Source: JBBREP01 sp036501845 (GTDB lineage: Bacteria; Actinomycetota; Acidimicrobiia; IMCC26256; PALSA-610). Taken from it: 64,000 bases of DNA. Position 1 is the first letter of the stretch; every line of letters begins with the position of its first letter. The stretch is from NCBI GenBank assembly GCA_036501845.1, contig DASXZO010000010.1:1-64000 (forward strand). Direction: 5' to 3'. The position numbers and the translations under genes were made by a program. Shown piece by piece: positions 46,844-56,445 of this stretch. The notes beneath the pieces were generated by a model. That model had not been told where the DNA came from, made no database searches, and saw only the letters and a program-made list of their open reading frames with translations.

Positions 46844-47635
46844 CTACGCCTCGTGAGGTGACCGGCCCGAGCCCGGCGGTCCGGCATACGCCTGCGCGAT
46901 CGACATCCATTGCGCGGCATGCGCGCCCTGCACGTCGAGCGCCGTGTCGTCCACATGGCGCCGCCGGGTGACCACGAGACAGAAGTCGACCGCGGGCCCG
47001 CGCACCGTGTTCGCAGCCTCGCCCGCACCGAACGTCCAGACCTCGCCGAGCGGGCCGGTGAGCTCCACCTGCACGTCGACACCGGGCGGGTCGAGGCCGC
47101 GCGTGGCGTAGCTGAAGTCGCGCGTCCGCACGCCCAGGAAGGCGACGTGGCGGACCGCGGCGGTCGCGGGATGCGCCACGCGCAGTGCGTCGGCCACGTC
47201 CTGGCCGTGCGCCCACGTCTCCATGATCCGGGCCGTGGCCATCGAGGCCGCGCTCATGTCGGGCCCGTACCAGGGCAGGCGCGTACGCGGATCGATCGTC
47301 GCGTACGTCGCGCCGAGGTCGGCTCGAGCGCGCGTGAACCACGCCCGCAGCTCGGCGGGCGACTTCGAGCGATTCTCGGCGGCAATGCGGGCGGTGAAAC
47401 CGTCGACGTCGGCGACGACCGCATCGAGTCCGGCGCGAAACGCATCCGGGTCGGTGGCCGAGCGCACCGCGGCGTCGTCGAAGTACGCGAGGTGGCTCAC
47501 CTGGTCGGCGATCGTCCAACCCGCGGCGGGCGTCGGCCGGGTCCACTCCTCGTCGGGCAGCGTCACGATCCAGTGGTCGAACACTGCCGTTTCGGCGTCG
47601 AGATCGGTGAGCAGATCGGCGACCGAAACCGCCAT
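46844..47635 (-). CDS. Maleylpyruvate-isomerase-like (DinB fold) protein, TIGR03084 type
   Basis: A 263-residue protein of the mycothiol-dependent isomerase/DinB superfamily: DEEWTRPTPAAGWTIADQVSHLAYFDDAA near the N terminus and ATARIMETWAHGQDVADALR with the HGxD metal-binding motif; together with the first His these should form a metal site. It resembles the TIGR03084 group often found by acyl-CoA metabolism genes. Its ATG shares one base with the stop of the carboxylase alpha gene upstream, so it is the last gene of that operon. Confidence 0.82.
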   Translation of the reverse strand: MAVSVADLLTDLDAETAVFDHWIVTLPDEEWTRPTPAAGWTIADQVSHLAYFDDAAVRSATDPDAFRAGLDAVVADVDGFTARIAAENRSKSPAELRAWFTRARADLGATYATIDPRTRLPWYGPDMSAASMATARIMETWAHGQDVADALRVAHPATAAVRHVAFLGVRTRDFSYATRGLDPPGVDVQVELTGPLGEVWTFGAGEAANTVRGPAVDFCLVVTRRRHVDDTALDVQGAHAAQWMSIAQAYAGPPGSGRSPHEA

Positions 47636-49626
47636 CAGCCGGCCTCGGCGACGACAACGACGACAACCAGCACTGCGCCGGTCTCCACCTGAGTTCCGAC
47701 GGCCACGTCGAGCTCGCTCACCACGCCGTCGTGCGGGGCGCGGATCGTGTGCTCCATCTTCATGGCCTCGAGCACCACGAGCGGAGCACCTGCGTGGACC
47801 GTGTCACCCACTGCTACGTCGACGCGGACGACGGTGCCGGGGAGCGGCGAATGCAGCGACCCGGCGTCGGACGACGACTCGGGGGGCGGGAAACGTGACA
47901 CGTCGACGAGATGGGCGTTGCCGTGCTCGGAGTCGACCCATGTCTCGCCGACGAGCCGATCGACGGACACATGCATCGTGACCCCGTCGATCTGCAGCCT
48001 CTCGGGTTCGAGCGCGACGTCGTGTAGCGAACCGTCGTCACCGACCCGCGCGTGCCATGTGCCGTCACGCGCCTGGCGCACGGAGACGCTGCGGTCGGCG
48101 TCGCCGGTGAACGTGGTCGTCACCCAACCGGGCGCGGTGTTGCGCCAGCCGTAGGGCACCGCGAGCGCGGTTCGGGCACTCGTCGCTCGGGCCAGCGCCG
48201 CGGCGATCGCCAGCCGGTCAACCAGCTCAGAGTCGGCGAGCGGCCGTCCGAGCTCCGACGGGTCGTGACGTTCGTAAAAGGCCGTGTCGATCGCACCCGC
48301 AACGAACTCAGGATGTTCGAGCGTGCGCACGAGGAGGTCGCGGTTGGTGCGCGGACCGTGCAGCCGCGCGCGCCGCAGTGTGTGCGCCAGCGCGCTGGCC
48401 GCGACATCACGCGTCGGCGCCCATGCGATCACCTTGGCGAGCAGCGCGTCGTAGAAGGTGGACACGGAGTCGCCGCTTTCGTACCCGGTGTCGACGCGTA
48501 CTTGCACGCCGCCCACGTTGCCCTCGCCGGTCTCCAGCGCGCGGTACCGGCCGCTCGTGGGCAGGAATCCGGTGGGAACGTCTTCGGCCACGAGGCGGGC
48601 CTCGACCGCGTGGCCGTGCCGCTCGGGCGCGAGTGCCTCAGGTGGAAGTGGTGCGCCGCCGGCGACCTCGAGCTGCAACCGCACGAGGTCGAGGCCGGTG
48701 ATCATCTCGGTGACCGGGTGCTCCACCTGCAGCCGCGTGTTCACCTCGAGGAAGAAGAATTCGCCGTTCGGCGCCATCACGAACTCGACCGTGCCCGCAC
48801 CCACGTAACCGATGGCGCGCGCCGCGGCGACCGCGGCATCACCGAGCCGCGCCCGCAAGGCTTCGTCGACCGCCACCGACGGCGCCTCCTCGATCACCTT
48901 CTGGTGGCGGCGCTGGATCGAGCACTCGCGCTCGAACAGGTGCACGGTGTTGCCGTGGGTGTCGGCGAACACCTGCATTTCGATGTGGCGCGGGTTGGTG
49001 ACGTAGCGCTCGAGGAACACGAGACCGTCGCCGAACGCCGCCGCGGCTTCGCGGCGGGCCGATTCGACCGCGTCGGCAAGCGCCGCGGGCTCCGCGACCA
49101 CCCGCATACCGCGCCCGCCACCACCGAACGCCGCCTTCACCAGCACCGGGTAGCCCACCTGCTCGCCGGCCGCGTCGAGCGCATCGTCGCCAGTGCCGTC
49201 GTCGAGCGTGACGCCGGGCAGCACGGGCACGCCGGCAGCGGTCATGCGCGCCTTGGCTTCGACCTTGTTGCCCATCGCTGCGATCGCGTCGGGCGGCGGG
49301 CCTACGAACGTGAGACCGGCATCGAGGCACTCGCGCGCGAACTCCGCGTGCTCGGAGAGGAAGCCATAGCCGGGGTGCACCGCGTCGGCTCCAGTGCGCC
49401 GGGCCGCGTCGAGCAGCGCATCGACGCGCAAGTACGTGTCGGCGGCCGTGTTGCCCGGCAACCGCACGGACTCATCGGCGAGCCGAACGTGACGCGCACC
49501 TGCGTCGGCGTCGGAATAGACCGCGACAGTAGGGATGAGCATCTCGCGCGCGGTGCGGATGATGCGACACGCGATCTCGGCCCGGTTGGCGATGAGCAGC
49601 TTCGTGATCGGTCGAGGCGTGGTCAT
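47635..49626 (-). CDS. Acyl-CoA carboxylase alpha subunit (biotin carboxylase + biotin carrier)
   Basis: A 663-residue subunit that carboxylates its own biotin and delivers it to the beta subunit. Biotin carboxylase motifs: KLLIANRAEIACRIIRTA, HPGYGFLSEHAEFA, the ATP loop KAAFGGGGRGMRVV, EMQVFADTHGN, and the EVNTRLQVEHPVTE block. The C-terminal biotinyl domain has the EAMKMEH site (LVVLEAMKMEHTIRAP). It ends in a run of seven Val. It resembles mycobacterial AccA2. It lies two bases downstream of the beta-subunit gene and overlaps the DinB-fold gene. Confidence 0.92.
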   Translation of the reverse strand: MTTPRPITKLLIANRAEIACRIIRTAREMLIPTVAVYSDADAGARHVRLADESVRLPGNTAADTYLRVDALLDAARRTGADAVHPGYGFLSEHAEFARECLDAGLTFVGPPPDAIAAMGNKVEAKARMTAAGVPVLPGVTLDDGTGDDALDAAGEQVGYPVLVKAAFGGGGRGMRVVAEPAALADAVESARREAAAAFGDGLVFLERYVTNPRHIEMQVFADTHGNTVHLFERECSIQRRHQKVIEEAPSVAVDEALRARLGDAAVAAARAIGYVGAGTVEFVMAPNGEFFFLEVNTRLQVEHPVTEMITGLDLVRLQLEVAGGAPLPPEALAPERHGHAVEARLVAEDVPTGFLPTSGRYRALETGEGNVGGVQVRVDTGYESGDSVSTFYDALLAKVIAWAPTRDVAASALAHTLRRARLHGPRTNRDLLVRTLEHPEFVAGAIDTAFYERHDPSELGRPLADSELVDRLAIAAALARATSARTALAVPYGWRNTAPGWVTTTFTGDADRSVSVRQARDGTWHARVGDDGSLHDVALEPERLQIDGVTMHVSVDRLVGETWVDSEHGNAHLVDVSRFPPPESSSDAGSLHSPLPGTVVRVDVAVGDTVHAGAPLVVLEAMKMEHTIRAPHDGVVSELDVAVGTQVETGAVLVVVVVVAEAG

Positions 49627-49628
49627 CA

Positions 49629-51227
49629 CTACATCCGGAAGACGCCGTAGCCGCGCCGGCCCTCGACCACGTTGGAGTGCACCGCCGAGAGGGCGATACC
49701 GAGCACGGTGCGTGTGTCGCGCGGATCGATAATGCCGTCGTCGTACACCTTGCCGCTGTTGAAGAAGGCGTGCGACTCGCGTTCGATCTGTTCCTCGACA
49801 GCCTGACGCTGGCGGGCGTCGGCGTCCTCGTCGAACGGCTTGCCCTGCGACTCGGCCGACTGGCGGGCCACGATCGACAGCACACCGGCGAGTTGCTGCG
49901 GACCCATCACTGCCATCTTCGAATTGGGCCACGCGAACAAGAAGCGCGGCCCGTAGGCGCGCCCGCACATGCCGTAGTTGCCGGCGCCGTACGACGCGCC
50001 CATGATCACCGTGAGGTGCGGCACCGTGCTGTTCGTGACCGCGTTGATCATCTTGGCGCCGTCCTTGATGATCCCGGCCTGTTCGTAGTCCTTGCCCACC
50101 ATGTAGCCGGTGCAGTTCTGCAGGAAGAGGAGCGGCACGTCGGTCTGGTTGGCGAGCAGGATGAACTCGGTTGCCTTCTTGGCCTCTTCCATGAACAGCA
50201 CGCCGCGCGCGTTGGCGAGGATGCCCACCGGGTAGCCGTGGATCGATGCCCAACCGGTGACGAGGCTGGTGCCGTAGTCGGGCTTGTACGCGGCGAAGCG
50301 CGAGCCGTCGACGACGCGCGCGATCACGTCGAGCGGATCGAACGGCACGCGCAGGTCGGCCGACGCGATGCCAACGAGCTCCTCCGCCGCGAAGGCCGGA
50401 GCATCGGCGGGCCGGCTCGGACCCGGACCGAGCTTGCGCCAATTGAGGTTGGCCACGATTTCGCGGCCGATGCGAATGCAGTCGTGTTCGTCACGCGCGA
50501 AGTAGTCGGAGAGTCCCGACACGCGCGAATGCATCGCTGCACCGCCAAGCGATTCGTCGTCGGAGTCTTCCCCGGTCGCCATCTTCACGAGCGGTGGCCC
50601 GCCGAGGAACACCTTGGCCCGGCCGTCGACGAGCACCGCGTGATCCGACATGCCGGGCACGTACGCACCGCCGGCCGTGGAGTTGCCGAACACCAACGAG
50701 ATCGTGGGAATGCCGAGCGCCGAGAGCTGCGTGAGGTCGCGGAAGATCTGGCCGGCGGGCACGAACAGGTCGGCCTGGGTGGGCAGGTCGGCGCCGCCCG
50801 ACTCGACGAGATTGATCACCGGCAACCGGTTGACGCGCGCGATCTCCAGCGCGCGCAGGTTCTTCTTCAGCGTGTACGGGTTCATCGTGCCGCCACGCAC
50901 AGTGGGATCGTGCGCGATCACCACGCATTCGAGGCCCTCGACCACGCCGATACCGGTGACGATGCTCGCCCCCACATGGAACGGCGAGCCCCACGCCGCA
51001 AGCGCCGACAGCTCGAGGAACGGCGCGCCGGGATCCACAAGCAGCTCGACGCGCTCGCGTGCGGTGAGCTTGCCCCGGGCCCGGTGGCGCGCCACGTAGG
51101 CCTCGCCGCCACCCGCGAGTGCCTTGGCCACCTCGGTGTCGTGTTGCTCGAGCAGATCGAGCAGCGCGGCGCGATTCGTCGCGAACGTCTCGCTCGCGGG
51201 ATCGACCGTCGACGACAGCACGCTCAT
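49629..51227 (-). CDS. Acyl-CoA carboxylase beta subunit (carboxyltransferase)
   Basis: A 532-residue carboxyltransferase of the methylcrotonyl/propionyl-type family. N-terminal segment: VARHRARGKLTARERVELLVDPGAPFLE; acyl-CoA loop: HDPTVRGGTMNPYT; biotin/CoA sites: SGGADLPTQADLF, GNSTAGGAYVPGMSD and QNCTGYMVGKDYEQAG; C-terminal GASYGAGNYGMCGRAY. It resembles mycobacterial AccD2. The substrate cannot be fixed, but a branched or medium-chain acyl-CoA fits the dehydrogenase next door. It is first in its operon and divergent from the dehydrogenase gene with an operator palindrome just upstream of the ATG. Confidence 0.92.
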   Translation of the reverse strand: MSVLSSTVDPASETFATNRAALLDLLEQHDTEVAKALAGGGEAYVARHRARGKLTARERVELLVDPGAPFLELSALAAWGSPFHVGASIVTGIGVVEGLECVVIAHDPTVRGGTMNPYTLKKNLRALEIARVNRLPVINLVESGGADLPTQADLFVPAGQIFRDLTQLSALGIPTISLVFGNSTAGGAYVPGMSDHAVLVDGRAKVFLGGPPLVKMATGEDSDDESLGGAAMHSRVSGLSDYFARDEHDCIRIGREIVANLNWRKLGPGPSRPADAPAFAAEELVGIASADLRVPFDPLDVIARVVDGSRFAAYKPDYGTSLVTGWASIHGYPVGILANARGVLFMEEAKKATEFILLANQTDVPLLFLQNCTGYMVGKDYEQAGIIKDGAKMINAVTNSTVPHLTVIMGASYGAGNYGMCGRAYGPRFLFAWPNSKMAVMGPQQLAGVLSIVARQSAESQGKPFDEDADARQRQAVEEQIERESHAFFNSGKVYDDGIIDPRDTRTVLGIALSAVHSNVVEGRRGYGVFRM

Positions 51228-51235
51228 GCACCTAC

Positions 51236-51257
51236 AATGTTATTCGTCGATAACATT
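51236..51257. promoter_or_regulatory. TetR-type operator palindrome
   Basis: AATGTTAT-TCGTCG-ATAACATT, perfect 8-base arms around 6 bases, in the 64-base space between two divergent catabolic genes. An AT-rich palindrome in this GC-rich setting beside a TetR gene makes it the likely binding site of that regulator. Confidence 0.8.
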
Positions 51258-51291
51258 CGCGTCCAGGCCAGCGACTGAGTGGCCGCGGCAG

Positions 51292-52461
51292 GTGTCTCCA
51301 TTGGACTTCGCTCCCAACGACGATCACGAGATGCTGCGAGCCGCGGTGCGCGACCTCGCCAGCGGTTTCGGACATGACTACTACGCGCGCTGTACACGGG
51401 AAGGCCAACGGCCCGACGAACTGTGGAAGGCGGTCGGCGACCACGGCTTCCTCGGCGTGCACCTGCCCGAGCACTACGGCGGTGGCGGCGCGGGCATCGG
51501 CGAGCTCGCCATCGTGTGCGAGGAACTCGCGGCCCAGGGCTGCCCCCTGCTGCTGATCCTGGTGTCGGCGGCGATCTCGGCCGAGGTGATCGCCAAGTTC
51601 GGCGACGACGCGCAAAAGACTCGGTTCCTGCCCGGTCTCGCCGCAGGCACGAAGATGGTGTTCGCGATCACCGAGCCCGACGCGGGCTCGAACAGCCATC
51701 GCATCGCCTGCAGCGCGAAGCGCGACGGCGACGTGTACCGGCTCAATGGGGCCAAGACGTTCATCTCGGGCTTCGACGAGGCGCCGCAGGTGCTCGTGGT
51801 GTGCCGCACCGGTTGGGACGAGGAACACGAGCGGGCGCGGCTCAGCCTGTTCGTGGTCGACACCGACGCGCCGGGGCTCACGAGCGCGCTGATCCCGATC
51901 GAGATCCAGAGCCCCGAGAAGCAGTACACGCTGTTCTTCGACAATGTGGAGGTGCCCAGCGATCGCCTCATCGGCGAGGAGGGCGAGGGCCTGCGCCAGG
52001 TGTTCGAAGGGCTCAACCCGGAGCGGATCATGAGCGCCACGATCTGCACCGGCGTCGGCCGCTACGCACTCGCGCGCGCCTCGCAGTACGCGCGCGACCG
52101 CGCGGTGTGGGGCACGCCGATCGGCGCGCACCAAGGTGTGGCGCACCCGCTCGCCGAAGCCAAGATCGAGCTCGAGCTGGCGCGGCTGATGACGGAAAAG
52201 GCCGCGTGGCTGCACGACCACGGCACCGATCGGGTCGCCGCGGGTGAAGCCGCCAACATGGCGAAGCTGGCGTCGGCCGATGCGGGCATGCGCTGTCTCG
52301 ATCAGGCCATCCAGACGCACGGTGGCAACGGTCTGGCATCGGAATTCGGGCTCGCCGACCTGTGGGGCATCGTGCGGCTCCTACGTATCGCGCCGGTGAG
52401 CCGCGAGATGGTGCTCAACTTCGTGGCCGCGCAGTCGCTGAGCCTCCCGAAGTCGTATTGA
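51292..52461 (+). CDS. Acyl-CoA dehydrogenase, FadE12-like
   Basis: An FAD enzyme of about 389 residues introducing the alpha-beta double bond. Motifs: LWKAVGDHGFLGVHLPEHYGGG, FAITEPDAGSNSHRI (FAD/substrate site), QYTLFFDNVEVPSDRLIGEEGEG, NPERIMSATICTGVGRYAL and GGNGLASEFG. In place of the usual YEGT with the catalytic Glu the C terminus reads RIAPVSREMVLNFVAAQSLSLP, as I recall for mycobacterial FadE12. GTG 51292 or TTG 51301 could be the start; both follow the operator. Confidence 0.88.
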   Translation: MSPLDFAPNDDHEMLRAAVRDLASGFGHDYYARCTREGQRPDELWKAVGDHGFLGVHLPEHYGGGGAGIGELAIVCEELAAQGCPLLLILVSAAISAEVIAKFGDDAQKTRFLPGLAAGTKMVFAITEPDAGSNSHRIACSAKRDGDVYRLNGAKTFISGFDEAPQVLVVCRTGWDEEHERARLSLFVVDTDAPGLTSALIPIEIQSPEKQYTLFFDNVEVPSDRLIGEEGEGLRQVFEGLNPERIMSATICTGVGRYALARASQYARDRAVWGTPIGAHQGVAHPLAEAKIELELARLMTEKAAWLHDHGTDRVAAGEAANMAKLASADAGMRCLDQAIQTHGGNGLASEFGLADLWGIVRLLRIAPVSREMVLNFVAAQSLSLPKSY

Positions 52462-52471
52462 TGCCGGCGCT

Positions 52472-53113
52472 GTGCCGGTGATCGCGGCGCCTGCCGCGAC
52501 GGCGCGGGGGCGGCGCACGCGTGACGCGCTGCTCGATGCCACCGTCGAACTCGTGTCGGAGCGTGGCTTCCACGCTGTGGGCATCGCCGAGATCGGCGCG
52601 GCCGCTGGCGTGAGCGGCGCCGCGATCTACCGCCACTACCGCAACAAGGACGAGTTGCTCGTGGCGGTGTTCGAGCGCGTCGTCGACGAGTTGCTCGACG
52701 GCGCCCGCACGGTGCTCGCCGAACCAGGTCTCGACCCTGCCGCGCGAGTCGCGGCCCTCGTCGAAGCCCACGTGGCGTTCGCCCTCGCCGAGCGGCGCGT
52801 CATCGCCATCTATGACCAGGAAGCGCACAACCTGCCGCCCGACCATCGCCGGCGCGTGCGCCGTCAGCAGGCGGCATACGCGGCGGTATGGACCGACGCG
52901 CTGGCCGCGCTGCGGGCCGACTGGACCGCCGCCGACTGCCGCGTCGCGGTGCACGCGGTGTTCGGCCTCATCAACTCAGTGTCGGACCAGCGCGTCGCCG
53001 TCAGCCGCGACCGCCAAGCGTTGCTTCTACAAGCGATGGCGTTCGCCGCGCTCGCACGGACTCCAGCGCCGCGGCAGCAAGGATCGCCAAGAACGGCACC
53101 CCCGGAGTCTTGA
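52472..53113 (+). CDS. TetR family regulator of the acyl-CoA gene cluster
   Basis: A 213-residue regulator. DNA-binding domain: DALLDATVELVSERGFHAVGIAEIG then AAAGVSGAAIYRHYRNKDEL, resembling KstR2/FadR-type actinobacterial TetRs. It lies 10 bases after the acyl-CoA dehydrogenase gene on the same strand. The palindrome at 51236-51257 is its probable site, controlling both divergent operons. The last 20 residues (TPAPRQQGSPRTAPPES) overlap the 3' end of the convergent glycosyltransferase gene and look non-conserved. Confidence 0.87.
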   Translation: MPVIAAPAATARGRRTRDALLDATVELVSERGFHAVGIAEIGAAAGVSGAAIYRHYRNKDELLVAVFERVVDELLDGARTVLAEPGLDPAARVAALVEAHVAFALAERRVIAIYDQEAHNLPPDHRRRVRRQQAAYAAVWTDALAALRADWTAADCRVAVHAVFGLINSVSDQRVAVSRDRQALLLQAMAFAALARTPAPRQQGSPRTAPPES

Positions 53114-54298
53114 AACGCGGGTCGCCGAAGAACACGACCGTCGGTATCAGCACGAGCGCGACCGGCGCGAGCAACACAACCTGGGCCGGCACACGCGGCC
53201 GAGCACGCGCGACGACCACCACACCCATCAGCGCGGCGGCGAACAGCACCCACCAGAAAAGGTTTGAGGCGATCCCGAGCCCGCGGCGCAATCCCGCTTG
53301 CATCCACACGTCGTCGCCGTACGCCTCGGAGGCCGCGACCGAGTCCGAATCGTTACGGATCGAGGCCCAGATGCGCTTGGCGGCCAGTGGCACCTCCGCC
53401 AGCGGATGCGCCACGGCGAAACGCAACGCCTCGTGGGTTGCGTAGTGATCACCACTGATCTCGGCCGCCACGGTACGGCCCGATTCCTTTGCGTCGACGC
53501 ACGAGTGCGGGAAACCAAAGCCGCCCGACGCGTGCGGATGATGGCCGATACACAGGTCGTCACCGGTGTTCGTGGACACCGGCACAAATGCACGCATCGA
53601 CACCCGGTTGCGGATCGTCCACGGTGCGATCGTGACCACCGTCGCCAGCACGAAAAGGCCAACCGCAACCCACGTCGCGACGCGTGCCCGCCTCGCGCAT
53701 ACGAGCACCACGACAACAAAGACCAGCGAAATCGGGCGCACAAGCGCGGAGAGCCCGAACAGCACACCTGCGGCTACCGCGCGACGACCGTGATGTTGGT
53801 GCGACCCTCGAGCACCACCACGGTACCGGCGAGCACCAGCGCGACGAACAGCGGTTCCGATAGTGCGACCGCCGACCCCACGACGCTGTTCGGCCACACC
53901 GCGACGAGCGCACCAGCAACCAGCGCAGCGCGCTCGTTGGTGACGAGACGCGCCAAGCGGATCGTGAGGTAGACGGCCGCGGTCCAACACGTGGCGTTCG
54001 CCAGCGCCACGAGGATGGGTTCATGGCTGCTGAGCGATCCGACATGCATCGTGAGCCAGAGCAGCGGAGCGATGAAGAACGGATAGCCCGGCGGGTAATA
54101 CGCGGTCGCGGTGTGAGTGAACGGTGCGATATAGCCCTGGCCTGCTGCGAGCGAACGCGCCAGCGCGACATACGTAAACGGGTCGCGCAGCCCCTCAGGT
54201 GGCCGCGCCGCGTACGCGCTCCACGCCGCGCGCAGAACGAACGCGCAGACGACCACCGCCGCAGTCGCACGCGTCGAGCGGCGGCCGGAATGCGTCAC
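53001..54298 (-). pseudogene. GT39/ArnT-like membrane glycosyltransferase, frameshifted
   Basis: The N-terminal part (GTG 54298) has a first membrane helix and the family acidic motif region GLRDPFTYVALARSLAAGQGYIAP, then further helices, but reaches TAG at 53776-53774. The C-terminal part continues in another frame from VAAGVLFGLSALVRPISLVFV with more helices and GDDLCIGHHPHASGGF. Adding one base near 53776 joins them as ...VVARxVAAGVLFGLS. Dolichyl/undecaprenyl-phosphate sugar transferases of this type work at the membrane. The 3' end overlaps the TetR gene tail-to-tail by 113 bases. It may be a real pseudogene or a sequence error. Confidence 0.7.
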
Positions 54299-54381
54299 GA
54301 AAACGCCACGCGGTGCATCACCGCTCCCCTTCGATTGTTGCGGGCGGACGGTAATACGCCGCGCCTGGTAGGAACTCGTTC

Positions 54382-56385
54382 GTGAGCGCGTTCGAGCATC
54401 TGCTGGCGCCGGGGCGGATCGGGACGCTCGCGTTGCGCAACCGCATCCTGATGGCACCGATGGGTGAAGAGTTGGCCGAGCTCGACGGCACCGTGGGCGA
54501 TCGGCAGCTCGCGTACGTGGAGGCGCGGGCCGCGGGTGGGGTTGCGCTCGTGTCGCTCGGGTCGGTGGCCATCGCCTGGCCGGCCGGCACCGCCAACGAG
54601 TGCCAGAACGGCATCTCCAGCGATCACTTCGAGGCCGGCATCCGCCGCCTCGCCGACACTGCACACGCCCAGGGCGCGGCGCTCGCCCTGCAGCTCACGC
54701 ACATGGGCAAGGTCGCCCGCAACGACATCGTGGCCGGCCGGCCGATGCAGGTTCCGTCGCTCCCCGGTCGGCCCGGCTTCGACCCGCTGATGGCGATGAT
54801 CACGCCCGACGAGCTCGAGGCGTCGATTGCACCGATGCAGGCGCCCACGGCCAAGGTCGAGTTCCACGAGATGACCCACGACGACATCGCGCTCGTGGTG
54901 GCGCAGTTCGCCGACGCCACGGCGCGCGCCCAGGCCTGGGGCGTCGATGCCGTGGAGCTGCACGCCGGCCACGGCTATCTGATCGACGAGTTCCTCTCCC
55001 CCGCGTCGAACCACCGCACCGACGACTACGGCGGACCCGTCGAACAACGCGCCCGCTTCTTGCTCGAGGTGATCGCCGCGATCCGTGCCGAGGTCGGGCG
55101 CGACTACCCACTGTGGGCGCGCATCAACGGCCACGAGGTGTGCACCGAGGGCGGCGAGACACTCGACGACGCGCGCACGGTGGCGCGACTCGCCGCCGAC
55201 GCGGGCCTCGACGCGATCCATGTGTCGGCCTACGGCGATCCCAACGTGGCAATCAGCTTCACCGAGTCGCACACACCTCACGAGCCCGGCCATCTCGTGG
55301 CGCTGGCGCGCGCGGTGAAGGGTGCCGTCGACATCCCGGTGATCACAGTTGGCCGCATCGAAGCCGATGTTGGCGACGCGCTCATTGCCGACGGCGCATG
55401 CGACTTCGTGGCCATGGGCCGCAAGCTGCTCGCCGACCCCGAGCTGCCGAACAAGCTGGCGAGCGGCGGCGGCGCCGACGACGTGCGACCGTGCCTCTAC
55501 CACTACCGCTGCATCTCGAACATCTTCGTGCGCAAGGGCGTGCAATGCGTGTCGAACCCGATGGTCGGACGTGAGCGCGAGCTGTCTGTCACACCCGCCG
55601 CCAACGCGCGCCGCGTCACGATCGTGGGCGGTGGGCCGGCCGGCATGGAAGCCGCACGCATCGCCGCGCTGCGGGGCCACCACGTGGTGTTGCACGAGCG
55701 CGACGGCGAGCTCGGTGGTCGCCTCCGTTTCGCGGCGCGCACCTACGAGCCCAACGCCGACTTGCTGCAATGGCTGATACGACAGGTCACGCAGCTCGAC
55801 ATCGACGTGCGTCTCGAGAGCGAGTTCGACGCGGGCGCGCTCACGGCGCTCGACACCGAGGTGTTGATCGACGCGACCGGCGGCAACTGGGCGAAGCCCA
55901 CGATCGACGGCGCCCACCTCCCCCACGTGCGCGATCTCGACGCGTGCCGCGCGTGGGTGCTCGACGACGGCGCGCTGCCCGACGGTGACGTGGTGGTGAT
56001 CGGCGGTGGCCGCGCGGGCTGCGGGCTCGCCGACCTCGCGCACCGCCAAGGTCATCCCACTACGGTGCTCGAGCCGTCGAACGTATTCGCGGTGCAGTTC
56101 GGGCTACCGGGGCGCTGGCGTTACGTGCACGACCTACGCACCCAAGGCGTGAGCCTCGTGCCCGACGCGACCGTCGACCGCATCGACGCAGATGGCGTGC
56201 ACTACACCGTGGCGGGCGACACGCACGCGATCGCGGCCGCGACCGTGATCACGGTCAACCGCGTCGATCCCACAGACCCGCTCGCAACGAACGGCGTCGA
56301 AACGCACCGCATTGGCGACTGCACCGGGCCGCGCTGGCTCGAAGGCAGCCTGCTCGACGCCACATCACTCGCCGTCGCGTTGTGA
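54382..56385 (+). CDS. Old-yellow-enzyme family NADH:flavin oxidoreductase (2,4-dienoyl-CoA reductase type)
   Basis: A 667-residue multidomain enzyme. The N-terminal FMN barrel (LRNRILMAPMGEELAELDG; GVDAVELHAGHGYLIDEFLSP with the HxxH-type substrate His; GRIEADVGDALIADGACDFVAMGR) is followed by an iron-sulfur region and a C-terminal FAD/NAD(P) domain (VTIVGGGPAGMEAARIAALRG; VVVIGGGRAGCGLADLA). In the cluster region, PCLYHYRCISNIF...QC has only three of the four usual Cys; the second is replaced (position occupied by YH). It is convergent with pup, which ends 60 bases downstream. Confidence 0.9.
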   Translation: MSAFEHLLAPGRIGTLALRNRILMAPMGEELAELDGTVGDRQLAYVEARAAGGVALVSLGSVAIAWPAGTANECQNGISSDHFEAGIRRLADTAHAQGAALALQLTHMGKVARNDIVAGRPMQVPSLPGRPGFDPLMAMITPDELEASIAPMQAPTAKVEFHEMTHDDIALVVAQFADATARAQAWGVDAVELHAGHGYLIDEFLSPASNHRTDDYGGPVEQRARFLLEVIAAIRAEVGRDYPLWARINGHEVCTEGGETLDDARTVARLAADAGLDAIHVSAYGDPNVAISFTESHTPHEPGHLVALARAVKGAVDIPVITVGRIEADVGDALIADGACDFVAMGRKLLADPELPNKLASGGGADDVRPCLYHYRCISNIFVRKGVQCVSNPMVGRERELSVTPAANARRVTIVGGGPAGMEAARIAALRGHHVVLHERDGELGGRLRFAARTYEPNADLLQWLIRQVTQLDIDVRLESEFDAGALTALDTEVLIDATGGNWAKPTIDGAHLPHVRDLDACRAWVLDDGALPDGDVVVIGGGRAGCGLADLAHRQGHPTTVLEPSNVFAVQFGLPGRWRYVHDLRTQGVSLVPDATVDRIDADGVHYTVAGDTHAIAAATVITVNRVDPTDPLATNGVETHRIGDCTGPRWLEGSLLDATSLAVAL

Positions 56386-56445
56386 CGCCCCCTACCCCAT
56401 CGGTGGGAACGCGTCACAGCGCGACGCACGCGAGCGCAGAACGGC

